Shown here: piece after piece, positions 8,873 to 16,060 of the stretch | Layout: each line of letters begins with the position of its first letter | Numbering within the stretch: position 1 is the stretch's first letter | The notes under the pieces: model-generated | Seen by the model: only the letters and a program-made list of their open reading frames with translations | Told to the model about the DNA's origin: nothing | Databases searched by the model: none | Translations under genes and position numbers: made by a program | NCBI GenBank assembly: GCA_025356735.1 | Contig: JANXRT010000293.1 | Span: forward strand, 1-35,243 | Direction of reading: 5' to 3' | Source of the DNA: Acetobacteraceae bacterium | Lineage (GTDB): Bacteria; Pseudomonadota; Alphaproteobacteria; Acetobacterales; Acetobacteraceae | Length of the DNA: 35,243 nucleotides

Positions 8873-9703
8873 GTGCACGGCGAAAAAGATTGGGCCGGGC
8901 GGGCGTGGGTGTTCGGGGTATGGAGCCTGGTCGGCTTCTTCATCCTCAATCTGGCGGCGATGATCGGCACGGTGGTGGTGAACTCGTTCGGCACGCGCTG
9001 GTTCGATACGTGGCTGCCGGCGAGCTACACCGTTCGCTGGTACCACCAGGCGTGGGACGAGTTCCAGCTGCCTGACATCCTGATCGTGACGATGGAGGTG
9101 GTCGGAGCGGTGGTGCTGGTCTCCGCTCTGATTGGCGTGCCGGCGGCCTATGGCATGGCCCGGCGCGATTTTCCCGGCAAGCGCGCGGTGATGCTGCTGT
9201 TCCTGCTGCCGCTGCTGGTGCCGCCGATCACCTACGGTATCCCGCTGGCGACGGTGCTGTACCAGGCCGGGCTGGCGGGGCGGATATGGGGCGTGATCCT
9301 GGCCAACCTGGTGCCGACGGTGCCGTTCGTCATCCTGATCATGATACCATTTGTCGAGCAGATCGACCCGCGGGTGGAGGCGGCAGCGCGGGTGTTTGGC
9401 GCCGGCACCGGGCGGTTGTTCGTGCGCGTGCTGGTGCCGCTGCTGGCGCCCGGCATCCTGGCGGCGCTGCTGCTGGTGCTGGTGCGCACGATCGCGATGT
9501 TCGAGCTGACCTTCCTGACCGCCGGTTCGGACAGCCAGACGCTGGTAGTGGCGCTGTACTATGCGGTGTTCGCCGCCGGCGTGCGCCCCGGCCAGTCGAT
9601 CGACGCTATGGCGGTGGTCTACATGCTGACGACGATGGTCTGGCTGCTGATCGCGCTGCGCTTCGTCAATCCGACGCAGATTGTGGTGCGGGGGCGGCGG
9701 TAG
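8873..9703 (+). CDS. ABC transporter permease (PotC type)
   Basis: Second inner-membrane permease (276 aa). Seen: an N-terminal membrane helix (VFGVWSLVGFFILNLAAMIG), further helices such as VVLVSALIGVPAAYGMAR and AVMLLFLLPLLVPPITYGI, and the EAA-like loop EAAARVFGAGTGRLFVRVLVP near residue 165. It starts with GTG 8873, 3 nt after the previous stop, which fits coupled translation from the upstream permease. It is the last gene of the operon; a 56-nt gap leads to the toxin-antitoxin pair, with no clear terminator. Confidence 0.92.
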   Translation: MHGEKDWAGRAWVFGVWSLVGFFILNLAAMIGTVVVNSFGTRWFDTWLPASYTVRWYHQAWDEFQLPDILIVTMEVVGAVVLVSALIGVPAAYGMARRDFPGKRAVMLLFLLPLLVPPITYGIPLATVLYQAGLAGRIWGVILANLVPTVPFVILIMIPFVEQIDPRVEAAARVFGAGTGRLFVRVLVPLLAPGILAALLLVLVRTIAMFELTFLTAGSDSQTLVVALYYAVFAAGVRPGQSIDAMAVVYMLTTMVWLLIALRFVNPTQIVVRGRR

Positions 9704-9759
9704 GGAACCGCCCGCGCTGGAATCATGGTATGGTTCGTGCGGGGGGAGTATCGGCAGCC

Positions 9760-10077
9760 ATGGGCACGACGGCAAAGGACACACTGGCGGAACATGTGAT
9801 CACCACCCTGCGGGCGCATGAGGCGGAGCTTCGCAAGGCGGGCATCCGCCGCCTGTCCATCTTCGGTTCCGTGGCCCGAAACGAGCCCCGGCCGGACAGC
9901 GACATCGACCTCGCGGCTGAACTGGACCCGGTTGCTCAAATGGACCTGTTTCAGTTGACGGGCTTGCAGACCCGCCTTGCAACGCTGCTTGGCCGCGAGG
10001 TGGCCCTGATCCCCGAGCCGGTCGAGAAGGCCCGTCTGCAAGCCAGGATCGACCGGGACCGTCGGCTTGCCTTCTGA
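9760..10077 (+). CDS. mntA: MNT-type nucleotidyltransferase (HepT antitoxin family)
   Basis: A 105-residue minimal nucleotidyltransferase. In HepT-MNT systems this partner neutralises the toxin by adding AMP groups to a tyrosine near the HepT active site. Seen: the polymerase-beta signature GSVARNEPRPDSDID, with Gly36-Ser37 and metal-binding Asp48 and Asp50. The third carboxylate, usually in a G-[RK]-x-V-D-L stretch, reads G-R-E-V-A-L here (Ala82), so activity may be reduced. Start ATG 9760 is 11 nt after GGGGGGAG; an ATG at 9730 is an alternative. The toxin gene overlaps its 3' end by 11 bp, the usual layout. Family call firm; toxin-antitoxin function is inferred from the pair. Confidence 0.85.
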   Translation: MGTTAKDTLAEHVITTLRAHEAELRKAGIRRLSIFGSVARNEPRPDSDIDLAAELDPVAQMDLFQLTGLQTRLATLLGREVALIPEPVEKARLQARIDRDRRLAF

Positions 10078-10417
10078 TTACGACCCGATCGACAGCCTGC
10101 TGGACATCATCGAGAACACGGAGCGGATCGCCCGCTACATTGCCGGGCTTGATCGAGTGGCGTTCGAACATGATGGCTTGATTCGCGATGCCGTCGAACG
10201 ATGCCTTGGACACTTGTGCGAAGCGGCCCACCGCCTCGGCGCCAATGCCGGGGAATGGATGCCCGATCAGCCCTGGCACGACATACGCGCCATAGGGAAT
10301 CGCCTGCGACACGCCTATGGTCGTATCGATACCGACATTATCTGGCGCACCGTGACAGAACGATTGCCCCGGCTGGAGGCCGACGCGAAAGCCACCCTGG
10401 CAAGCCTGCGCCCTTGA
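10067..10417 (+). CDS. hepT: HepT-like ribonuclease toxin (DUF86)
   Basis: A 116-residue all-helical DUF86/HEPN protein; characterised relatives are RNases that arrest growth unless modified by the MNT partner. Seen: DPIDSLLDIIENTERIARYIAG at the N-terminus, GLIRDAVERCLGHLCEAAHRLG in the middle, and the HEPN core IGNRLRHAYGRID with His82 and Tyr84 of the H-x-Y pair. In the common form the Arg is five residues before the His; here that position is Gly77, and Arg74, Arg79 and Arg81 lie around it, as in a DUF86 subgroup reading G-N-x-L-R-H. Start is TTG 10067, overlapping the antitoxin by 11 bp; no ATG or GTG is available upstream in frame. It ends 12 bp before convergent glpD. Confidence 0.85.
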   Translation: MPSDYDPIDSLLDIIENTERIARYIAGLDRVAFEHDGLIRDAVERCLGHLCEAAHRLGANAGEWMPDQPWHDIRAIGNRLRHAYGRIDTDIIWRTVTERLPRLEADAKATLASLRP

Positions 10418-10429
10418 TCGGGTCGAACG

Positions 10430-11959
10430 CTAACCTGACGCAGATTGTCGTGTGCGGCAGGCGGCAGGCATCCATACGGCAAGCTCGTTCTGTTCCGCTA
10501 GCGAAAGACGAAGGCCTAACTTGCTTCGCCGCCACAGCACGTCTTCGGCGGTTCGCGCCCATTCGTGGCGCACCATCCAATCGACCTCCGCCTCGAACAG
10601 GCCGCCGCCGAAGTCGCGGCCGAGTTGGCGAGGGGATTTTGCATCGCCCAGGATGGCGCGGCAGTCGGTGCCGTAGCTGCGGACCAGCCGATTCGACAGG
10701 TGCGGCGGCAGGAAAGAAAATTCGCGTTGCAGGTCCTGTTGCAGCGATTGGGCGCCGTTCCATGCGAAGTCGCCGCCGGGAAGCTGGCTCGATGCGGTCC
10801 AGGGTGCGCCGATGTCGGGAAAGAAAGGCGCCAGCCGCCCGAGGGCGCCCTCGGCCAGTTTGCGAAATGTCGTGATCTTGCCGCCGAACACGGACAGGGC
10901 GGCCGGTTGGCCGGCAGGCGCGTCGAGTTCCAGCACGTAGTCGCGGGACGCTTCCTGGGCGGTGCTGGCGCCATCGTCGCGCAGCGGGCGCACGCCCGAA
11001 TAGCGCCAGACTATGTCCTCGTGGCGGACGGGCTGGACGAGGTATTCGTTGACGGCGTTCAGCAGGTAGGTTTCTTCGGCCACAGAAATCCCCGCGTCGG
11101 CCGGATTGCCGGAGAAATCCTCGTCAGTCGTGCCGATGAGGGTGAAATCATCTTCGTAGGGAATGGCGAAGCAAACCCTTTTGTCGGCGTTCTGGAAGAT
11201 GTAGCAGCTTTCGTGGGCGAACAGCCGGCGGACCACGATGTGGCTGCCCTTGACCAGGCGGATGGCGGTCGGCGCGTTCTGGCGCAGCACGCCCGACAGC
11301 ACGTCCGACACCCAGGGGCCGGCGGCGTTGACGATGGCGCGCGCGGTGATCTGCTTCTCCGGTCCGTCGCCCGCAAGACGCAGCCGCCAGGCGCCGGCAT
11401 CGCGCTCGGCGGCGAGGCAGCGCGTGCGGGTGCGGATCACCGCCGACCGGGCGGCAGCGTCGCGGGCGTTGAGCACGACCAACCGGGCGTCATCGACCCA
11501 GCCGTCGGAATACTCGAAGCCGCGCGTATAGCCGGCTTTCAGCGGCAAGCCGGCGGGATCCTCTCGAAGTTTCAGCGTGCGGGTCGGCGGCAGCAGCCGA
11601 CGGCCGCCGATATGGTCGTAGAGAAAAAGCCCGGCCCGGATGATCGGCCAGCGCCGCAGCCCGGGATGGTGCGGCAGCACGAAGCGCAGCGGCCAGGCGA
11701 TGTGCGGCGCCATCCGCAGCAGGATTTCGCGTTCGCGAAGTGCCTCGCGCACCAGCCGGAAATGGCCGTGCTCGAGGTAGCGCAGGCCGCCATGGATCAG
11801 CTTGGTCGAGGCCGACGACGTGCCCTGGGCCAGGTCGCCCTGCTCGACCAGGATGACGGACAGCCCGCGCCCGGCGGCGTCGCGGGCGATGCCGCAGCCG
11901 TTGATGCCGCCGCCGATGATCGCAAGGTCGAAAGCGGCAGTCACGTCATCTGCACTCAA
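10430..11959 (-). CDS. glpD: Aerobic glycerol-3-phosphate dehydrogenase
   Basis: FAD-dependent, membrane-associated enzyme (509 aa; E. coli GlpD is 501) oxidising sn-glycerol-3-phosphate to dihydroxyacetone phosphate and passing electrons to quinone. Seen: the FAD dinucleotide-binding motif IIGGGINGCGIARDAAGRG (Gly16-Gly21), TSSASTKLIHGGLRYLE (GlpD signature), VNAAGPWV, LIGTTDEDFSG, YSGVRPL and SVFGGKITTFRKLAE, then a C-terminal helical domain. No ATG is available near the N-terminus. TTG 11959 is favoured because GAAGG sits 8 nt before it and it lies 11 nt after the M20 peptidase stop; GTG 11944 is the alternative. It is downstream of the peptidase in one operon and convergent with the toxin gene. 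Confidence 0.93.
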   Translation of the reverse strand: MSADDVTAAFDLAIIGGGINGCGIARDAAGRGLSVILVEQGDLAQGTSSASTKLIHGGLRYLEHGHFRLVREALREREILLRMAPHIAWPLRFVLPHHPGLRRWPIIRAGLFLYDHIGGRRLLPPTRTLKLREDPAGLPLKAGYTRGFEYSDGWVDDARLVVLNARDAAARSAVIRTRTRCLAAERDAGAWRLRLAGDGPEKQITARAIVNAAGPWVSDVLSGVLRQNAPTAIRLVKGSHIVVRRLFAHESCYIFQNADKRVCFAIPYEDDFTLIGTTDEDFSGNPADAGISVAEETYLLNAVNEYLVQPVRHEDIVWRYSGVRPLRDDGASTAQEASRDYVLELDAPAGQPAALSVFGGKITTFRKLAEGALGRLAPFFPDIGAPWTASSQLPGGDFAWNGAQSLQQDLQREFSFLPPHLSNRLVRSYGTDCRAILGDAKSPRQLGRDFGGGLFEAEVDWMVRHEWARTAEDVLWRRSKLGLRLSLAEQNELAVWMPAACRTRQSASG

Positions 11960-11970
11960 GCGTGGTGCCT

Positions 11971-13359
11971 TCAAGCTTGGGCGAATTTCGCCAGCAGGCG
12001 CGCGTGGGCGCGGATGCCGTGGTGAAAGCAGGTCTGCTCGAATTTTTCGTTCGGGCTGTGAATTTGGTCGTCGTCGAGCCCGAAGCCCATCAGCACGCTG
12101 TCGATGCCGAGGATGCGCTTCAGCGATTCGACCACCGGGATCGAGCCGCCGCTGCCGATGCGCACCGCCGGCCGGCCGTATTCCTCCGCCAGCGCCGCCT
12201 GCGCCATGCCGACCCACGGGCTGTCGGTGGCGATCTCGATGCCCGGGGAGTTGGAGAAGCTTTGTATTTCCATCCTGGCGCCCGGCGGCAGCCGGTCGCG
12301 CACGAAGCGCTCGAACGCCGCGTAGATCGCACCCGGGTCCTGGCCGGCGACCAGCCGGAACGACACCTTGGCCGAGGCGCGGGATGCGATCACGGTTTTC
12401 GCGCCGGCGCCGGTGTAGCCGCCCCAGATGCCGTTGATGTCGGCCGTCGGGCGCGCCCATAGCCGGTCCAGGGCCGACAATCCACGCTCGCCGCCGGGCT
12501 CGGTCAGGCCGATCCTGCCAAGAAATGCCGCCTCGTCGAAGCCAAGCGCCTGCCACTCCGCCGCCTGCTCGGGCGAAACCGGCGCCACGCCGTCATAGAA
12601 GCCGGGGACCTGGACGCGGCCGTCGTCGTCGTGCAGCCCGCCCAGGATGCGGGTCAGCGCGTTGATCGGGTTGAGCGCCGAGCCGCCATAGAGCCCGGAA
12701 TGCAGGTCCTTGTCGGGCCCGTGCACGGTGATCTCGGTATAGACCATGCCGCGCAACCGAGTCGTGACGGCGGGTGTTTCGACGTTCCACATGCCGGTGT
12801 CGCTGATCAGCGCGACATCGGCACGCAGCGCATCCCGGTTGTCGCGCAGGAACGCTTCAAGGTTGACCGAGCCGACCTCCTCCTCACCCTCGATGACCAC
12901 GGTGAGGTTGCCGGGAACGGTGCCGGAGACATCCTTCCAGGCGCGCATCGCCTCCAGGAACATCGCCACCTGGCCCTTGTCGTCGACCGCGCCGCGGGCG
13001 ACGAACTTCTTTCCGCGCGGGCCGTCAACGATGGCCGGCTCGAACGGCGGGCTGGTCCACAGCTCGACCGGATCGGGCGGCTGCACGTCGTAATGGCCGT
13101 AGAACAGCACGTGCGGACCGGGGCCCGCGTGGCGCGCCAGCACCACCGGATGGCCGGCGGTTTCCCGCAGCTCGGCCACGAAGCCAACATCGAAAAGGCG
13201 ATCGCGGACCCAGATCGCGGCACGCCGGCAATCCGCCTGGTGGGCCGGCTGGGCGCTGATGCTGGGAATGCGCAGCCAGTCGAACAGGGTCTGCCGGGAG
13301 GTGTCGAGGCCGGCGTCGATATGCGCCAGAACCTTCGTCAATCCGGGGCTTTCGTCCAT
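11971..13359 (-). CDS. M20 family metallopeptidase (dipeptidase)
   Basis: Zinc-dependent M20 peptidase (462 aa), likely a cytosolic di- or small-peptide hydrolase of the carnosinase/CNDP-like group. Seen: first metal ligand and catalytic Asp in YGHYDVQP (His89, Asp91), bridging Asp in RGAVDDKGQ (near 126), the catalytic Glu pair in VIEGEEEVGS (near 160), ISDTGMW (Asp187) and the last ligand in DQIHSPNEKF (His434). The lid domain occupies roughly 210-370 (YTEITVHGPDKDLHSGLYGG). Start ATG 13359 follows AGGAG by 9 nt and begins the family N-terminus; the frame is open farther upstream through an 18-bp tandem repeat but has no ATG there. Downstream glpD begins 11 nt after the stop. The peptide substrate is unknown. 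Confidence 0.92.
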   Translation of the reverse strand: MDESPGLTKVLAHIDAGLDTSRQTLFDWLRIPSISAQPAHQADCRRAAIWVRDRLFDVGFVAELRETAGHPVVLARHAGPGPHVLFYGHYDVQPPDPVELWTSPPFEPAIVDGPRGKKFVARGAVDDKGQVAMFLEAMRAWKDVSGTVPGNLTVVIEGEEEVGSVNLEAFLRDNRDALRADVALISDTGMWNVETPAVTTRLRGMVYTEITVHGPDKDLHSGLYGGSALNPINALTRILGGLHDDDGRVQVPGFYDGVAPVSPEQAAEWQALGFDEAAFLGRIGLTEPGGERGLSALDRLWARPTADINGIWGGYTGAGAKTVIASRASAKVSFRLVAGQDPGAIYAAFERFVRDRLPPGARMEIQSFSNSPGIEIATDSPWVGMAQAALAEEYGRPAVRIGSGGSIPVVESLKRILGIDSVLMGFGLDDDQIHSPNEKFEQTCFHHGIRAHARLLAKFAQA

Positions 13360-13374
13360 GTCGGCCACTCCTGA

Positions 13375-13428
13375 GATGAACGCCAGATTGGGGATGAACG
13401 CCAGATTGAGGATGAACGCCAGATTGGC
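13375..13428. repeat. Three tandem 18-bp repeats
   Basis: The unit GATGAACGCCAGATTGGG occurs three times head to tail (13375-13392, 13393-13410, 13411-13428), the copies differing only in the last two bases (GG, AG, GC). It lies in the 149-bp divergent gap between the M20 peptidase (starts 13359) and the efflux lipoprotein (starts 13509), 16 bp from the peptidase start codon, so it is in the peptidase leader. The unit is a multiple of three and read on the minus strand gives repeated Asn-Leu-Ala-Phe-Ile. Three copies is too few, and without spacers, for CRISPR. Confidence 0.95.
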
Positions 13429-13508
13429 ATGGTCGCGTCGAGCGTCAATCCGCGCTCGTCGCAACCGCGACAACACGGCTATGGCCGGTTGCGGCGCGCG
13501 CGCGCAAC

Positions 13509-15071
13509 ATGGCGGTGAAACCAAGGTGTGCCTGGCGAATGATCTTTCGACGCAGCGCTGGCCTGCTGGCGGCCCTGGTCCTGGCCGGCTGCACGGTGGG
13601 GCCGGATTTCGTGCCGCCCGACAGCGGCTCGCCGGCGGTGCTGACCGACCTCGATGGGCGCCGGACAAGCTTCGGCAAGCCGGCGGCGAGCCAACCGGTG
13701 GCGACGGCGGTCGATCCGGCCTGGTGGGCGCTGTTCAACGATCCGGTGCTGTCCGCCCTCGTCGAGCGGGTTGCCGATCAGAACCTGGATGTCCAGCTCG
13801 CCACATCGCGGCTGGCGGAGTCGCGCGGCCAACTCGGCATCACCAGCGCCTCGCAGTTCCCGCGGCTGAACGGATCGGCCGGATACGTCACGCAGCAGGC
13901 CAGCGGCAAGGGCATCTTCGGCCTGCTTGGCGGGGCGGCGGCCGGTAGCCAGGCGGGCGGCATCCGCGGCTCCCGGCTGCAGCCGTTCGATCTCTACAGC
14001 TATGGCTTCGACGCCTCGTGGGAACTGGATCTGTGGGGGCGGGTGCGCCGATCCATCGAGTCGTCCGATGCGGCGCTGACGGCATCCACCGAGGCGCGGC
14101 GCGATGCGTTGGTCTCGGCAATGGCGGAGGTGGCGCGCGACTACATCCAGCTGCGCGGCGTCCAAGCCAGCCTGGCAATCGCCGCGCGCAACCTGCGCAC
14201 CTCGCAACAGAGCTTCGGGCTGGTCCAGGAACGCGCCACCGGCGGCCTGGTTACCGATCTCGACGTCGCCAACGCCTCGGCCCAGGTCGCCACCATCGAG
14301 GCCGATTTTCCGCGGTTGCAGGCGCAGCAGGCACAGTTGATCAACGCGATCTCGCTGCTGCTCGGCCAGGAGCCGGGTGCCGTCGCCGCCCAGCTGCTGA
14401 CGCCCGCGCCGGTGCCGCCGGTGCCGCCGCGCGTGCCGGTCGGGCTGCCTGGCGAACTCGCCCGCCGCCGTCCCGACATCCGCCAGGCCGAAGCCGATCT
14501 GCATGGCGCCACCGCCGATATCGGTGTCGCGGTGGCCAGCTTCTATCCCAGCGTGACGCTGTCCGGCAGCGTCGGCATCCAGGCGCTGCGGCTGAAGGAT
14601 ATTTCCAACTTCGACGCGCACCAGTACACGCTGGGGCCCTCGCTCAGCGTGCCGATCTTCGATGCTGGCCGGCTCAAGGGCAATCTCGCCTTGCGCACCG
14701 CCCAGCAGCAGACCGCCGCCGTGCGCTACCAGCAGGTCGTGCTGCGATCCTGGCACGAGGTCGATAACGCGCTGACCGCCTACGATACCGAGCAGCGCCG
14801 CCGCGATGCACTGGGGCGCGCCGTCGTGCAGAACCGGCGCGCGTTGGCCCAGGCGCAAACCCGTTATTCCGCGGGGGTGGCGGACTTTCTGTCGGTGCTG
14901 GATGCCCAGCGATCCCTGCTCAGCACCGAGGACGCGCTGGCGCAGAGCACCGCGGCGGTGTCGGGAAATTTGGTTTCGATCTACAAGGCTTTGGGTGGGG
15001 GTTGGGAGACTGCGATGCCGGAGGAGGTAGCGCAGCATGGGACGCTGCCCCAAACCCGGCCCCACCTTTAG
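13509..15071 (+). CDS. Efflux transporter outer membrane lipoprotein (NodT/OprM family)
   Basis: Outer-membrane channel (520 aa) of the TolC/NodT superfamily, the exit duct of tripartite efflux pumps. Seen: a lipoprotein signal with lipobox LVLAGC (Cys about 28 from the first Met), then TVGPDFVPP, the family hallmark after the lipid cysteine. Two outer-membrane-efflux repeats follow: WWALFNDPVLSALVERVADQ and the later LARRRPDIRQAEADLHGATADIGVA, VPIFDAGRLKGNLALRTAQQ. ATG 13509 is given; ATG 13539 (10 residues shorter) is equally possible and lies 12 nt after AAGG. No RND pump or adaptor gene is adjacent, so its partners are elsewhere. The last 12 residues (QHGTLPQTRPHL) and stop are encoded by a dispersed repeat copy, shared with the ABC transporter at 31337. 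Confidence 0.92.
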   Translation: MAVKPRCAWRMIFRRSAGLLAALVLAGCTVGPDFVPPDSGSPAVLTDLDGRRTSFGKPAASQPVATAVDPAWWALFNDPVLSALVERVADQNLDVQLATSRLAESRGQLGITSASQFPRLNGSAGYVTQQASGKGIFGLLGGAAAGSQAGGIRGSRLQPFDLYSYGFDASWELDLWGRVRRSIESSDAALTASTEARRDALVSAMAEVARDYIQLRGVQASLAIAARNLRTSQQSFGLVQERATGGLVTDLDVANASAQVATIEADFPRLQAQQAQLINAISLLLGQEPGAVAAQLLTPAPVPPVPPRVPVGLPGELARRRPDIRQAEADLHGATADIGVAVASFYPSVTLSGSVGIQALRLKDISNFDAHQYTLGPSLSVPIFDAGRLKGNLALRTAQQQTAAVRYQQVVLRSWHEVDNALTAYDTEQRRRDALGRAVVQNRRALAQAQTRYSAGVADFLSVLDAQRSLLSTEDALAQSTAAVSGNLVSIYKALGGGWETAMPEEVAQHGTLPQTRPHL

Positions 15072-15096
15072 GCTTGGGGTAGCTCCCCGGGGTGCC
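15033..15096 (+). repeat. Dispersed gene-end repeat, copy A
   Basis: About 64 bp that align with 31312-31375 read on the minus strand at roughly four bases in five, including the shared blocks CTGCCCCAAACC / CTGCCTCAAACC and TTGGGGTAGCTCCCCGGGG / TTGGGGTAACGCCCCGGGG. It carries an imperfect 10-bp hairpin, GCTGCCCCAA (15044-15053) with TTGGGGTAGC (15074-15083). It supplies the last codons and the TAG of the efflux lipoprotein and fills the convergent gap before cysE. Alignment done by eye. Confidence 0.8.
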
Positions 15097-15939
15097 TTAC
15101 TTGCCGGTGCTTAGCGCCGGCATTCCCTGCTCCATCGTCATTGAGGCGGGCTGGGTCAATTTGGGGCCGACTGAACGGGCGGGGACGCCCACGGCGGTGG
15201 TGTAGGCCTCGATCGAGCTTAACACGATGCTGCCGGCACCGATTTTGGCACCCTCGCCGACCTCGATGTTGCCGAGCACGGTGGCGCCGGCGCCGAGCAG
15301 CACGCCGCGGCGGATTTTCGGATGGCGGTCGCCGCATTCCTTCCCGGTGCCACCCAATGTCACGCCTTGAAGTATCGAAACATCGTCCTCAACCACGGCG
15401 GTCTCGCCGATTACCAGGCCGGTGGCGTGATCGATCAGGATGCCGTTGCCCATCTGTGCCGCGGGGTGGATATCGACGCCGAAGACCTCCGATACGCGGC
15501 TTTGCATATGTCGCGCGAGGTGGATCTTGTTCTGCAGCCACAGGCGGTGGGCGATGCGGTGGGCCTGCAGCGCCTGGTAGCCCTTGAAGTAGAGCAACGG
15601 CGTGAGCTGGTCGGGGCAGGCGGGATCGCGGTCGCGGATCGCCTGGAGGTCGGTCGCCGCGGCGGCGACGATGCCGAGATCGACGTCGAGCACGTCGCGG
15701 ATGACGTCCGACAGGGTCCATTCATCAAAGGCGGGAACCGCGAGGCGGCGGGCGATAACGGCGATCAGCGACTCGGCGAAGCAGTCATGGCGGAGAATCT
15801 GCTCGTCGATCAGGCGGGCGAGCACTGGCTCCCGCGCCGCAACGGCAGCGGCTTCCTGGCGGATTGTCGCCCAGACGCGCTGCACGACAGGCGCAATTAT
15901 TCGATCTTGGGTGCAGAGAACCAGCCGATGTTGCGCCAT
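15097..15939 (-). CDS. cysE: Serine O-acetyltransferase
   Basis: Transfers acetyl from acetyl-CoA to L-serine, the first committed step of cysteine synthesis; cytoplasmic, normally a dimer of trimers. Seen: N-terminal helical domain (WATIRQEAAAVAAREPVLARL, then ESLIAVIARRLAVPAF), and a left-handed beta-helix with GVDIHPAAQMGNGILIDHATG (catalytic Asp and His), VIGETAVVEDDVSILQGVTLGGTG, DRHPKIRRGVLLGAGATVLGNI and VGVPARSVG. Start ATG 15939 (280 aa) is preceded by GGA at 11 nt and matches the family start well; ATG 15975 and TTG 15999 would extend it by 12 and 20 residues, the latter beginning inside repeat copy C. Terminal residues after VGPKLTQ (family region binding the cysteine synthase) are unusual. 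No cysK neighbour. Confidence 0.92.
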   Translation of the reverse strand: MAQHRLVLCTQDRIIAPVVQRVWATIRQEAAAVAAREPVLARLIDEQILRHDCFAESLIAVIARRLAVPAFDEWTLSDVIRDVLDVDLGIVAAAATDLQAIRDRDPACPDQLTPLLYFKGYQALQAHRIAHRLWLQNKIHLARHMQSRVSEVFGVDIHPAAQMGNGILIDHATGLVIGETAVVEDDVSILQGVTLGGTGKECGDRHPKIRRGVLLGAGATVLGNIEVGEGAKIGAGSIVLSSIEAYTTAVGVPARSVGPKLTQPASMTMEQGMPALSTGK

Positions 15940-15994
15940 GCTTTGGATCGTCCGTTGTTCCCGTCCGTCGAACATGGGGCGGATTGCCGCCGCG

Positions 15995-16060
15995 AGCAAG
16001 GTAAGGCGGGTCCGGGGGTGCTACCCCCGGCGGGGATTGGGGCAGAGCCCCAACCTTGCT
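15995..16060 (-). repeat. Dispersed gene-end repeat, copy C, with terminal inverted repeats
   Basis: A compact 66-bp element. It is bounded by a perfect 8-bp inverted repeat, AGCAAGGT (15995-16002) and ACCTTGCT (16053-16060). Inside are two perfect hairpins: CCGGGGGT/ACCCCCGG with 3-nt loop (16012-16030) and TTGGGGC/GCCCCAA with 3-nt loop (16037-16053). Read on the minus strand it shares GGGGCTCTGCC and the following CAA-CCCC block with copy B (31312-31375) but lacks the central part. It overlaps the stop codon of the CoxL-type gene by one base. Neither hairpin is followed by a T-run. Confidence 0.75.

Noticed and set aside
7976..9784. Long minus-strand open frame opposite the two ABC permeases
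   Set aside because: His/Arg/Gln-rich shadow of hydrophobic codons on the other strand; no start context.
13375..13428. CRISPR array
   Set aside because: The three 18-bp units are directly adjacent with no spacers and no cas genes are present; it is a simple tandem repeat.
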